Positions 33,726 through 45,537 of a DNA stretch of 64,000 nucleotides are shown piece after piece. A program made the translations under genes and the position numbers. Position 1 is the stretch's first letter. Every line of letters begins with the position of its first letter. The DNA comes from Thozetella sp. PMI_491 (Eukaryota; Ascomycota; Sordariomycetes; Chaetosphaeriales; Chaetosphaeriaceae). Under the pieces are notes generated by a model. It saw only the letters and a program-made list of their open reading frames with translations, searched no databases and had not been told where the DNA came from. The DNA lies in assembly GCA_021432635.1 (NCBI GenBank), contig MU270030.1, positions 310,001 through 374,000 on the forward strand. The letters run 5' to 3'.

Positions 33726-34193
33726 TGCGGGAGCTGTTTTACTGATTGAGGCTCATAGCTCCGAGTTGAGATCGTAAGAGCCGGCAGAGGTGGTTTAAGT
33801 ATGGCGGGGCGATGAGTCATTCTCCGTTGAGTCAAAATATTTAGAACTGAGGGATACAGTCATCCGTTTGTACAACAGTAGGAGTAGCAAGAACATTTAG
33901 CAAAATTGCGCTCATAGGTTCCGGAAATATTTTCTAGTACTCACATGTCCCATGACTTTCGTGATAGCTGTGAACTGCTGAGAAGCAGGCCCCCGCCAAT
34001 CTTACTCAACGACCGATAGAAGTAGCACTACGCACCCAAGCTGAGGCGGGGATGGGTATTAATATCCTTTAAAAGGGCTGGGCTGTGTTTCGTTCGACAT
34101 TCAAACTCTAATCTGGGTATAATGCTGCCGTTCTGACGAGTATACGAACCTTCCACCCCGACAGCGCCGTAAGGAAATCTACCCCCTTAACTA
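33726..34193. other. Intergenic region
   Basis: The 468 bases between the synthetase start and the 3' end of the surface-protein gene show no gene. It is presumably the synthetase promoter. Confidence 0.55.
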
Positions 34194-35267
34194 CTATCTC
34201 ACATCGTGAAGCTGGTCTTGGCCATGTAGCCCACCAGGAACATGACGCTCCTCCAGACTGCCCAGCTCCCCCGGGCGAGAGGTGTCGGCCATCTCCACCG
34301 GGGGTACCGTCAACTTCACTTCGGCGTCTCGATAAGGAGCAGCCAGCTCCACAACCTCGGCACCACCGCTCTCGTTTACCCATGGGGCTTGGTGCCGGCC
34401 AATTTGCATGCCGTCGAGCTCCGGCTTGTAGAAGCCGTCCGTCTCGGGCCCGCCCGCCCGACGCCGCTTGTATGCGCGGTAGGTGAGACAGCCGACCGCT
34501 GCCAGAAACACCAGCCCACCTATCGAGGCGCCCACAGCAATACCTGCGGTCGCACCAGAGCTCAGCCCGGAACTCGTTTCGGCAGTGGGATTGTCACTTC
34601 CTGTGTTTGATGCTGAGGAATTTGTTGGTGAAGTCGATGATTGTGACGTCGCTGTTGAAGATAAGGATGAGGTGGGGGGCAGGGAGGACGACGAGGAGCT
34701 GCTCTGGTCTAGCGGCGTCGGTGTCAACTTGCCGCAAAAGTTCCCAATGGTATCTGTACAGTTTTTCTGGCCGGCTGGACTTGCAGAATTCTCGGTCAAA
34801 CAGTTGTTGTATGTCTGATTACATATCAGGCTCGGCATTGTGTCTGCGTAATATCGCAGCTGTGGCGAATAGCCGCTGATGCAGATGCATTTATACTCCA
34901 GAGTTTCCTGGAGGTCCATATTGGTTAGTTTGCTAGTGGTTTCCGGAAGGAGGAAAGGCCAGGCGTGGGTGAGATCTTACGGTGTTGCACTGGTTGTTGT
35001 TATTATCCTCCTGGTCGGTGCAGAGAATCGAGCACGAATTTTGCTCCGCGATACACCAAGCATCTGTTTGAGATCGATTAGCCATCACCTTTACGATGCA
35101 TCGCTTGGCAGAGAATCCTTACACCTCGTCGCTGCGGGTACGCTAGAAGGGTCGATGGTGAAGTCAGCCTGGCCACACACTGACGGTAGGCCAACCAGTA
35201 GCAACAAGCAGGCAGCAATCAATGCCGTTGTAAGCCCCCGTGGGGCTGCTCTCCCTCCCGGCGTCAT
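34194..35267 (-). CDS. Cys-rich single-pass surface protein (DUF7707-like)
   Basis: Exons 35267-35123, 35063-34981 and 34907-34194 on the minus strand code 313 aa, with introns of 59 and 73 nt. The signal peptide TALIAACLLLLVGLPSVCG is followed by ADFTIDPSSV and a compact module with about ten cysteines (AWCIAEQNSC, SILC, CICISG, LICNQTYNNC, NFCGKL). This is the arrangement of the fungal DUF7707 ectodomain. A Ser/Thr-rich, probably O-glycosylated stalk then leads to one membrane helix (GIAVGASIGGLVFLAAVGCLTY) and a basic-start cytoplasmic tail. It most likely sits in the plasma membrane with the cysteine module at the wall. Its role is unknown; a wall sensor is a reasonable guess. The second intron's acceptor was chosen so that CNT joins ETLEYKC. 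Confidence 0.82.
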
Positions 35268-38200
35268 TCTGAAGGATATTTTGTTGAGCAACCCATGAAG
35301 CTGGCAGGCGTGATAGTGCGTGCTGTTCGAGGTAGGTATCTGGACTGAGTCTCGAGAGAGAAGTGAAAAGCTGCGAGGGCAGGAGGCTTAGAATAGGACA
35401 AAGTCATAGGACTTGGCTAGATATGGCGTGGAGCACGTGTAAGGGGGGGGGGCATTGAAACAAGGCACCGACGGTACCTTCGGCGGGATCCTTGGGGCTC
35501 CAAGCTGGATAGTCCTGCAAGGTAGTTTGCGCTAACGTATCACGCCACGGTGGGAAGTGAGAGGAGCCGGGGCCACGGCATCACCAAACGTCCGTCTTGC
35601 CAAAGATGATTCGACAGCTCAGCATAGAAGCAAACAAACCCCACGACCTAAACTCCGGGGCATGAAGAGGCGGTGACACTTTTCCAAGGTACTATACCTA
35701 CCTTGCCCTGGATGTCCTCGTCTTCGTCGTCTAGCCGTCATTCCCAGCCATCCTTATGAATATCTAAGTCGGGCGCGAAGGCCGAGTGATCGATTCTCGC
35801 ACTTTGAGCTCGTCCGTGCTGGTCCGTACCGCTAAAACTTGTCAGACTTTAGGTTGTGGCACTCCTGGAATTGTCAGCAGTACCCGCGTGTGCTGTGGGG
35901 CCATATCTGTGGATAGCGGCTGAGGCCAGCACAGTACCTTTTCCTGTTTTCGCCCTGCTGCCTACATACTCTCCAGCGTTAATCTTAGCGCCCTGGACCG
36001 GCTGCGAATCGATCCGGCCTTCAATTTTTGGGTCACTTGTGGCAAGACCGGGGAACGGCGGAGTCAGATGTCGTTCAATGCGCGGCCCCTTCACAAGCTG
36101 CTTCGCCTACCCTCCTTGGACGGATAAGGTAAGGTGTGTACTTATGCACAGATACTTTTTGCACCCTCGTAGCTCAGCCCTAGCCGCCGGTGCAAGGCTA
36201 AGCCGTTCGGGGTTAAATAGACGAGAGACGCCACGCTATCTAAGTTTGCTTCTGCTTCTCGATACCGACGATCCCAGCCCTCCATCCTCCCCGACTCGGG
36301 ACGCTGGGCCTTTCAGCCACCAAAGCGCGGCTCGTGGCTACCGTGTCATCACAGCGGTATCGATTAAGTCTCGGGGTCCTATAGCCGTAACGAGACACCC
36401 GGTATGGTGAGAGCACTTCGACTTTCATGCCCAGCTAGGGACTAGGTGTGCCAACTAGCCACCACCTTACCAGCCCTAGCAAGTAGCATTCCATATGGGG
36501 CTAGGGTTCACTTCAGACCACTTGCTGGATACAAGCTGTCACTATCCTAGCCCGAGACGTAGGGAATTTGGTGACTTATGCGAAAAACGCGTCTGGCGGA
36601 GGGAAAGTCGAGATAAGTATTGTTCTAATATGGGTACTGCATAATGAGATGGGGCGGATAAGCCCCTAGATTTTCTTTTACCAAGAAAAGCTCGTGTATT
36701 AAGTTTTAGCCCTGGCCAGAACCATCTCGCGAGGTCAAGCCTTTTTTTTCTGTAACTATAAATAATGGTGATTCACTCCATTTTTATGTATCCAACAGGC
36801 TTTGCTAGAGCTAGCGCGCAACACGAGCGAGACGGCCAACGAGCTTAGCTAGAGCTCACCTGGGATCAAATTATGGATGACCACGTAGTTTCTCCCTCCT
36901 ACTCTAGTCGCTCGCGGGCACCGTCAACAAATCCATAAGCGAGATCTTTGGCTTCTAGTGGGACCACGAGCTCGGCGGTATTTCAGCAGCTTCCCGATGA
37001 ACGGCCAGTCAATCGGCTCTTCAGCTGCGTTGGACAAGGTGCCTGTTAAGAGCCTGCCTCTGCACGTAGATGCGAGTTAAGCCGCGCTGACACCGCCCAC
37101 CTCGAGCGGGGTATTAGCCACGAGGTATCCAGCCGATGGTGACCCAACTGGGTCTGCCTGACTCTACATGTTCGCCTGCCCTGGCAAAGAAAAAGTTCGA
37201 ATTCCTTCGGACGGACGGGAGATGTTGCCATGGTGGGTATCCTAGTCGACCATTGAGAAGCCTTGGCGCAAGAGTTTTACCCGCGCCACTCGAATGGCTG
37301 GAGTTGTCAGGATCTTTCGGTAGGGTAGATATCCGGTTCGCAGAGGGCTAAGTGGTGACCCGCGAACGACGTGGCACGTGAGCCTCCGGGGATCTAAACT
37401 AGCAAAACAAGCTTTTTCTCTATAGTGTCCTCCTTCCCTCCTCCCCCTCATTTCGAGAACCGCTCTGTTCGATGCCGAACAATGGGGCCGATCCGGGTAT
37501 ATTTTATGACATGGGCGATAGTGGAGTGGATGAGTGCGGAACTTTGCCCTATCACATCGGTACCGAAGAGGAGAGCACAGCTGGGTAATATCCGTGCCTA
37601 ACCCTAAGACTACCTTGCTGCCTGCCTGCTAATCTGCCGAGTTTGGCCATGCCCCCATAAGCCGCGATACTTCTCTTCGGGTATTGGTCTTTTACCTGGG
37701 CGGCGATTTGTTAAACTGAGGCGTGGCCCTCCTCGGAGAATTTTCAAGGCCGAGCATCCTCCATGAATAGGCTAGAAGCCCAAAACGCAACCTTATTTCC
37801 CCGCAATAAGCGGCCCGCTGACTGCCGACGCTGCCAAGCTCTGCGAGAACCTGGGCGTCCGAAACCCCTTTTGGATCTGCAAGCCACCCACTCTAGCCAT
37901 CTCGTGCAAGATATTGCCGACGCATTTCCATAAGGTCATATGCATATTCTCAAATGACAACGGAAGTTGACGTGGCAGGCTCTATATACGCCAAATCCTT
38001 CAAGGAAGAGAGGAACTTCATAATATGCCGCCTGCGGGGCCGCAGTGGCCAACTTGGGGAGGGGAGGTAAATAAACCATACCCACCACAGCGCAAAGCTC
38101 ATTCTTGGTTCTTGCCAAGGCTTTGCTGGGCTTTTATATAGTAACTACTTGTACATTTTGGTGCGAAATCCAAACGGTTTATTCGGATAAGAGCGTTAGC

Positions 38201-38793
38201 GTAAACCTATGTACACACCATACGCTTCATATCAGACTCGTTTTATACGGGAAACTGAACATTGTATGCACGATTCACACGACATGCCTCTAGATCTTGC
38301 AGCACCTCGTTGACGCACGACCCATCAGGTAAAAGATGTGAACTTGGCACCTTCCTCCGGGCCCTCCTCCATGTAATCGAAGGTCTAACTGGTTCTCGAT
38401 CTCGCTTTTCACTCGGATTGCGCGTTCGCCGACACTACCTTATTTACTTAGACACGTTATGTTTTATTGCCGGCCACCATAACAGGGATTCACGATGATC
38501 GATTTGGTGGGGTATTGTATCTACCAATATTGGGCGCCACATACGTCTTTTTCCGAGAGAGTGAAGTTCATATCGGCCACAATATCGTTCTCCCGCTGTG
38601 TCTCTGTTATGCACCGTAATTACCCTGCTTACTTCCTACGTCGAATGACCCGCACCAGAGTCCTCAAAGTTCAAAGACGCGATTTTGCAACATCTCCTCA
38701 CGACGAGGAATCTCTTTCCAGCGGCTTTCCAAAGGCTTATTGTTGATCGTATCCTCAGAGCCTGGCATCTGTATTGTTGAACTGACCTCAAAG
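35268..38793. other. Gene-poor spacer of 3.5 kb
   Basis: Several frames of 60-184 codons exist, the longest at 35856-36410 (+). None has domain character, good codon bias or splice partners that extend it. A run of nine G lies near 35445. I see no repeats, RNA genes or transposon ends. Confidence 0.5.
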
Positions 38794-41122
38794 ATGGCGA
38801 CCGTGTTTGTTAAGCGTTCGTCTGTGAAGGAAATCTTAACAGTACACCCCCAAGAAAGTGAAGATGAAAAGAAGCAGACATCCGCATCGATACTCTCTCT
38901 TACGACAATCCCACCTCTAGGAGTTCCCAACGAAGAGAAAAGATTTTGGTGGCAGCGAGATAAATCTTACAATCCAGACGCCATAGCCACGCAGGTAAGT
39001 CGCCGTCCCTCTGTACAATGCATCTGTGCAAGTTTCGGCAGATCTAACTTTTCTCGGTCTCGCAGCCTAGCGTTTTTGACGACCCGGACACCTCCGAGCA
39101 ATACTATCCAAAACCAGAGTGGTCGGTGCTTCCCTGACGATACCGACGCAATATCAGCTTAGTTAGCTGACTGTGTGAGCCAAGGGAGAATTATAAGCGG
39201 TTCGACCCCATGTTTCGCTGGACGTGGGGAGAAGAATATAGCACGGTTCGCAAATTGGACAAACGCATATTTGTTTTGACTTGTGTAATATTTGTGGCAT
39301 TGGAACTGGACCGCGCCAACCTCAGTCGTGCCCTGACGGACAATTTCCTTCAGGACCTCAACCTGACAACCAACGGTATGTGCTTGCCACCGCGGTCTAA
39401 TGTGCAGAAAAACTGACCTTGAGCGCCACTATAGACTACAACTACGGGAACAGCATCTTCAAGTTGGCCTTCATGTGCTCGGAAATACCCGCGCAGCTGA
39501 TCTGCAAGTGGATAGGACCGGACCGATGGGTACCCGGTCAGATCGTTCTGTGGAGTATCGTTGCCAGTTGTCAATTCTGGTTGAATGGTCGGACCTCCTT
39601 CCTCATATGCCGTGGGCTTCTGGGAGTCTTGCAAGCTGGGTTCATACCACAGGTAGGCCGCCCTTCGCCCGCCATAAAGGAGCTGTGCTGACTCTTTGAC
39701 CGGCTAGATCGTGCTGTTCCTCTCGTACTTCTACAAACATCACGAATTGTCCCTCCGTCTGGGTTTCTTCTATACCTCTTTCAGCTTTGCCGATATCGCT
39801 TCGTCCCTAATTGCGTATGGGGTGCTCCATATGAGAGGTGTGCTTGGTTTGGCAGGCTGGCGATGGCTCTTCCTAATCGAGGTTTGCATTTCCTGCCTAC
39901 GACTGTTGCATTGCCTAATCTTATACGCTCATGAATAGGGCCTCATGACTCTCGCACTCGGTTTCTTTTGCTTCCTTGCCATGCCTCCGGGACCGTGCCA
40001 TACTGCTAGTTGGTTTCGGGGGAGAGAGGGCTGGTTCACCGAAAAGTACTTTCTACTACGATCTGCTTCATGCGTATATTTGCTTACAAATATTTCAGGG
40101 AAGAGAAGATCGTCGTAAACAGAGTCATCAGGGAAGATCCGAGTAAGAGTACAATGCACATGCGCGAGGCACTTACACCGAAGCTCTTCTGGCAAAGCCT
40201 CAAAGATTATGATCTCTGGTGAGAGATTCCTCTGTCTATGTCGGAACAATCACAATCTAATGTTCGTCGCCGAAGGCCGATATATATCCTTGGATTGGTG
40301 TTCTGGATACCCGCTGCTCCTCCGCTTCAATATCTCACCCTCTCCCTAAGAAACCTCGGATTCGATACCTTCGAAGCGAATCTTCTGATCATTCCATACA
40401 CAGTAGTTCATAGTAAGTGACGCTGTGTTACCTCCTATTGGGAAATAACTTAACATACTATCCACAGTTTTTACAATGTTGGGACTTACATACCTTGCTG
40501 AAATGCGTCGAGAGCTCACCCTCACGGCCATGTGCAGTCAGCTCTGGGTCTTGCCCTTCATGATATACCTCAACGTTGCTGATATTGCAACAATCAATAG
40601 ATGGGTGCTTTGGACTGTCACGACATTAATGGTTGGCTTTCCGAGCGGTAAGTAATCATTTATATCACCCGAAAAAGACGACATATCTAAACTGATTGTT
40701 CTGCGCCGTAGCAACCCCAATCCAGCAAGGATGGAGCTCTCGAAACTCCAACGCAGTTCGTGCACGCACAGTCTCGGCCGCTTGCTACAACACTTTCGTC
40801 CAGGCTGGAGGTCTAATATCCTCAAATATGTACCGAGCAGGTGTGCCTAAACTCTTATTTCTATGTGTATATGCTATCTAGGAGACTGACTTGGAACTTG
40901 CCAACAGATGATGCACCGTTCTATAAGCGAGGCAATAGGCAGCTGCTAGCTATATTATGCACGAACATATGTCTGTATCTTCTGACAAAGATTTACTATG
41001 TCAGCCGAAATCGACAGAAAGAAAGAGTATGGACGGCGATGACGGAGGATGAGAGAATGGACTATATTCTCCATACAACGGATGAAGGCAATAAAAGGCT
41101 AGATTTTCGGTTTGCCCACTGA
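38794..41122 (+). CDS. MFS transporter, allantoate/pantothenate permease type
   Basis: Eleven exons: 38794-38994, 39066-39121, 39185-39375, 39435-39652, 39708-39881, 39939-40045, 40099-40218, 40276-40412, 40468-40647, 40712-40840 and 40908-41122. They code 575 aa. The ten introns are 53-71 nt and each phase matches. The protein has a hydrophilic N-terminal tail and then [14 protein letters not shown], typical just before the first helix in the Dal5/anion:cation symporter family. The family motif [10 protein letters not shown] follows helix 1, and [19 protein letters not shown]-like helices, a central loop and a second bundle with [15 protein letters not shown] complete it. It is likely a 12-helix proton-driven importer of a small organic anion at the plasma membrane. 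The substrate (vitamin, ureide or similar) cannot be told from sequence. Confidence 0.92.
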
Positions 41123-42767
41123 TACGATCACATGTTTGTTTGTCTTATAATCCATCGCTTGGTTTTCTCGATCATAAGTTATCAGATATCTCTCCTAAGG
41201 GCGTGGGCAGCATACGATGTATGAAGGACGATTTGCTTTTTATTTGCAAATTTACAGCATGCGTCTTTTATAATAGCATAGACGCATAAATCTCTAAGTC
41301 GCATAACTACGGCCTAAGTGATAGTGCTGTTCGCAAAAGTGTCGACTTTGATATCCCGAAAGGCAGTGAGAATGAGGAGAATCAAACCGCAAATTTAAGG
41401 GGATAAGCGACAAAGTATATATTAGTCAAGAGTACTAGGTAGTGGGAAGATGTTTCTTTCAATCGAAACCAGGTTATAGTACACAAAGGAATAGCTACTT
41501 ATATAATATATAATGTACCCGTTCGTTGCCGGATACTGTCGCCATTTCGTGACGTTGCGAAAACAGCTCCGTAGCTTGCGAAGTCTCAGCTTATACCGCA
41601 ATAAGGAGGCGATCTTTAACAAGGTTAGGCTTCGGGAAGTAGAGAGGCTTAGATAGTATGCGATAAGGGTAGGAGGAACGATATGTGAGCATGAAAGGAA
41701 GGGAAGCGAAAGCTAGAAGCTATAGATGATAGCACTCTTGGAGATTCATGGAGGCTTCACAGAAGCAAGTGCTCATATAGGTAGCAGACGGTGACGTTGC
41801 TGAGCCCTGGTCCATTCGGTCCCGATAAACAAGGGATGGCTTCGCTAAGGGCTTCGGTAGGATTCGAACCCCTTTTTCTTAGGCCTAGTGGAGGATAAGC
41901 GCCGTGATTTGTGTCGTTTTACTTGTAGATCAAGTAATAAATAAAACTCATTACCTGAGAATAAGGAGGCTATCGATTTAGAGAGCGGGTCGCAGTTCTA
42001 GAACTTCGTTCTCCGAAGGGACGTGATTTGAACGAACAAATTGATGAGGGCTCAACAGTGCTCGCTGCCAAGGTGGTTGCTGGAAGCATATGGTATTCGG
42101 CGTCTAGGGGGATTGCCGGTCTCGGATCTAACTTGCTTTTTAGATACGTCATAGCCATTCCAATTCAGCTGTTGGCCATTCCGCACATTCTACATATCCT
42201 TCGGGCGCATCCCTGGCTAACTCATTAATTATCCTATAGTTAGAGGTTAATACTATAGATATAGCTATTGAAGTGATAATCTAAGGTGTATTCGAGCATT
42301 AATATATATACTCCTCAAACACAATTTATATTTTCGAAAAATATCGGTCACGAATATTCGACTCACTGGGAAGTATTGTCACAAGTTGACTAGAATGTAT
42401 CCCGAAATCCCCTCTGGAACATTCCAGCTTTGTCTTGTTACTGGACGGCAACAATCCGCATACCCGGCACCGAAAACACGCCCTGCGTTCCAGCCCCTTC
42501 GCAGAAGGAAAATGCTATTTAGTGGGCCGCTATTTAAAACCTGCAATCTCCAACTACGGACAAAGGAAGCTGAACCTCTCAGCTACAAGCCAAAGGGTGT
42601 GGCCAACGCACCTAATCACACATGAAAGAACGATATCTGCTTGGCTGTATACATCGGTTACTCGACACAGCCATCTCTTGAACCCCCTTTCAACGAAGTT
42701 CTATCGATCCGATCCTGGCTGCCCGAGATCTGTAGCGCGACTGCAGCACACCAAAGCCCTCAAGGCT
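41123..42767. other. Intergenic region, 1.6 kb
   Basis: AT-richer than average, with no gene seen. A tRNA-like fragment lies at 41851-41875. From 42435 the frame of the next gene is already open but has a low-complexity, basic character, so I treat it as leader. Confidence 0.5.
41851..41875 (-). other. tRNA T-arm-like fragment (Pol III B-box match)
   Basis: The minus strand carries GGTTCGAATCC (complement of 41860-41870), a full match to the Pol III B-box/T-loop consensus. The T stem pairs poorly and no matching acceptor strand or anticodon arm is found upstream. It is at best a tRNA or SINE remnant. Confidence 0.25.
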
Positions 42768-44438
42768 ATGTTGGCACCAAATACGAATTCGCGACTGGGA
42801 ACAGTCACGAGTCTGATCGAGTTTTTGACGCCAGTATTTGTCCAACAGCCTTGCTCTTGGCTGTATAGGAGCCTGCGGCCTCGATCTCAACGCCGTCCAT
42901 GTCACTCTGAACCAAAAAAGCTTCTCCCTACCGCCTACCTAGATGGCTTGCGTGGTGTCGCCGCATTTGTTGTTTACGTCTTTCACTTCTCGTTCGTGTG
43001 GTATCCGCATATCATGAACGGGTTTGGGTCAGACCCTTCGAACAGAAGTTTTGTGCAACTGACCATTGTCAGACTCCTGCACTCGGGGCGAGCCAGTGTG
43101 GCGGTCTTCTTTGTCATATCCGGCTACGTGCTCAGCCTAAAAACACTGACGGCCATCCATGGAGGAAAAACGGATCGCATCCTGGATACGCTCTCGGGAA
43201 TGGCTTTTCGCAGGCCGTTACGACTATACTTGCCTGTTCTCGCGGCTACTGGGATAATGGCTATTCTGGTTCGTTTCCGAGTATATTTAGAGGACGCTAG
43301 GCATCATGGCGTGATTGAGTTCGCCCCGACTGCGTGGGGCCAAGCCCGACACTGGTTCCTTGCCATGGTACAGCTCATAGACCCGTTCCGCGAGATTTTG
43401 CCAAACGGTGCCAATCACAGTCACGGCATCGCGTATGGTGCCTTTCTATGGACAATACCGACCGAGGTCAAAGGTTCATTGATGGTCTTTACACTACTCT
43501 TGATGTTTGGTCGCGTTAAAACTTGGATCCGTATAGCCTCGATATCGTTTTTCTTTTGTTGCCAGGTCATCGCAAACGAGCTAGATCAAGCCTTATTTAC
43601 GGCTGGCATGCTGCTCGCTGAGCTTTCCTTGTGCCTTCCTCCGGCAAACCCTGACGCCCAAGTTGGGTCATGGACATTGACCCCATCGCATCAGAAACCT
43701 CACGATTCTTCCTTGATCCGCCATCTTGTCACTATCCCATTCTTCATCCTCTCTTTGCATCTTTTATCTTATCCTCAGATGAATGGATATTCTAGCCCAG
43801 GGTTTATATTCCTGTCTTCACTAGTTCCTAGCCGATATGACAAGGAGCAGGTGTGGCTCTCGCTAGGGTCTATCTCACTTATTTCCTCTCTTATGTATTC
43901 ATCGCCAGCCGACCTAGGCGGATTCTGGAGACCACGGAAGACAGAGCAGAGTTACCGTTCGCTGGATGGATACGATTCTAACGAGAACGAGGGCTTCATA
44001 CAACCGCCTGACGGCGAAAATATGCTATCTCCAACTGTGCTCTGCGACAATTCCGGAAGTCAAGACCGACCGCTGATACCTTTGCTGCAACGCCCATTCA
44101 CTTCAACAACAAGCCGTTTTCTTGGCCGCATCTCTTACAGCTTATATCTCTTGCACCAAACCGTCCACCACACTGTTGGGACTCGCCTACTTATGCCATA
44201 CTGGGAGGAATATATGAATACCTTGGCTGCCGCTGATGAAATGAGAAACGACGGGGAACTAGACGAAAGTAACCAGCTGGCAAAGTTGGCAGAGAATACA
44301 ATGCTCTGGGCTTGGATACGTGCTTTTATAGTCAGCACATTCGTCCTGCTGTGGGTGAGCGATGTGTTTGAGCGTGCTATAGACTCAAAAATAGTGGCAC
44401 TTACCCACCGCATTAGTAAAAGGGCCTGGAAGGGTTAA
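42768..44438 (+). CDS. Acyltransferase-3 family membrane protein
   Basis: A single long exon of 556 aa from the ATG at 42768. An in-frame ATG at 42435 would give 667 aa, but that extension looks non-globular. The signature YLDGLRGVAAFVVYVFHFSF spans residues 58-76, with the conserved His73. ASVAVFFVISGYVLS and FRRPLRLYLPVL follow as in the OafA/NdvD-type acyltransferase-3 family. Around ten hydrophobic helices are visible, closing with LGRISYSLYLLHQTVHH and a last helix. The family moves acyl groups from coenzyme A to sugars or small alcohols at a membrane. In moulds some members sit in secondary-metabolite clusters. A hydrophilic loop (about residues 390-450) separates the last helices. Confidence 0.88.
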   Translation: MLAPNTNSRLGTVTSLIEFLTPVFVQQPCSWLYRSLRPRSQRRPCHSEPKKLLPTAYLDGLRGVAAFVVYVFHFSFVWYPHIMNGFGSDPSNRSFVQLTIVRLLHSGRASVAVFFVISGYVLSLKTLTAIHGGKTDRILDTLSGMAFRRPLRLYLPVLAATGIMAILVRFRVYLEDARHHGVIEFAPTAWGQARHWFLAMVQLIDPFREILPNGANHSHGIAYGAFLWTIPTEVKGSLMVFTLLLMFGRVKTWIRIASISFFFCCQVIANELDQALFTAGMLLAELSLCLPPANPDAQVGSWTLTPSHQKPHDSSLIRHLVTIPFFILSLHLLSYPQMNGYSSPGFIFLSSLVPSRYDKEQVWLSLGSISLISSLMYSSPADLGGFWRPRKTEQSYRSLDGYDSNENEGFIQPPDGENMLSPTVLCDNSGSQDRPLIPLLQRPFTSTTSRFLGRISYSLYLLHQTVHHTVGTRLLMPYWEEYMNTLAAADEMRNDGELDESNQLAKLAENTMLWAWIRAFIVSTFVLLWVSDVFERAIDSKIVALTHRISKRAWKG

Positions 44439-45537
44439 CAAAGTTAGGAAGAATGTAATGCAACTCACCTTGCTCGTGTTGAGTACCTTGGTAGGCCCAC
44501 CCACTTCGACAACAAAAAGCCTCTCGACTTGTTTGCATATGTTTTATCGTCGCTAGTATCAATTGTGCAGACCGTATATTATTACGTCCAAGATGGTGAC
44601 AACCGTCTTGACTGACTTATCACTTTCCAACTATATATTCCCCGTTGTCGTGACGTGCAGAATTGAGCAATCTGGAACCACAGATCTCGGTTCGCACTAG
44701 CGGGGCACCAAGGCAACGCGAGGAGGATGCCCTCGTGTGGCAGCCATGGCCGGGGCTGCCACGTTGTAGACGCTTGGCACCGGCATACAGAGGCCAGCGG
44801 CTGGGTTCGGGCGTCTCAAGGCGGCTGGGATCTTGCACTTCAGACGCTACAGCCCAGGGTGTTCCCTCTTCTCCCGATACCCCGCACCGTATCCTATAAC
44901 GTCATTGGAGTCTATTGGTTTGTCTGTAGGCAAAATCCAGCCTCTATTCGCATGGCGGTTTCTCCATAGATTAGCTCTTCCAGGTTGTCTATCTACCTTT
45001 CTGCTAAGCCCCTTGCAGCTAGATAGAGTTTTATGCGTCCCAGATGAACCGAGCTGAACGGCTAGCGGCCAAATTCACGATGTCAAAACAGCACTAGATC
45101 GAGCAGGATCTGCCACACGAACTGGTGGCGTGAGGTAGTTACCATCAGGGACGAGGGCCTTTGAGGGGCGCGCACGTGGAGAGAGCATAGACGCAACGTG
45201 CGGGCAAATTACGACTCGACACAAAAGTCTGCTAAAGCGACGCTAGGCCGTGCGTACGTCAGTCCGGTTACCACCGAACCACGCTCGAGTGAGTTTAGCG
45301 TGGCCCAAGCTCAGGGGAACAGCTCGATAGCCCCTATGCTGAACAGCCTAGACAGGGAACTGGCGTCTGGATCACGCTGTAACCCACCTGCGAAAACAGC
45401 CGGCGCTCCACTCCAAAAGCCGCGATTTTAGTCAAGACCCGGGAGTCTGGACGCCAGCGGACGAGATAAATACAATGAGGTAGGTGCTCGCGGCAAACGG
45501 GTGCGTTGGTGAAGACTTTCCCCCTCGAGCGACAAAG
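44439..45537. other. Intergenic region, no gene seen
   Basis: 1.1 kb of ordinary composition between two plus-strand genes. Only short frames are present. Confidence 0.55.

Noticed and set aside
35856-36410. 184-codon plus-strand frame in the spacer
   Set aside because: No family resemblance, odd composition, no splice partners and an antisense frame of similar quality.
42435-42767. N-terminal 111-residue extension of the acyltransferase
   Set aside because: Basic, non-globular and outside the family's usual start; kept only as an alternative start.
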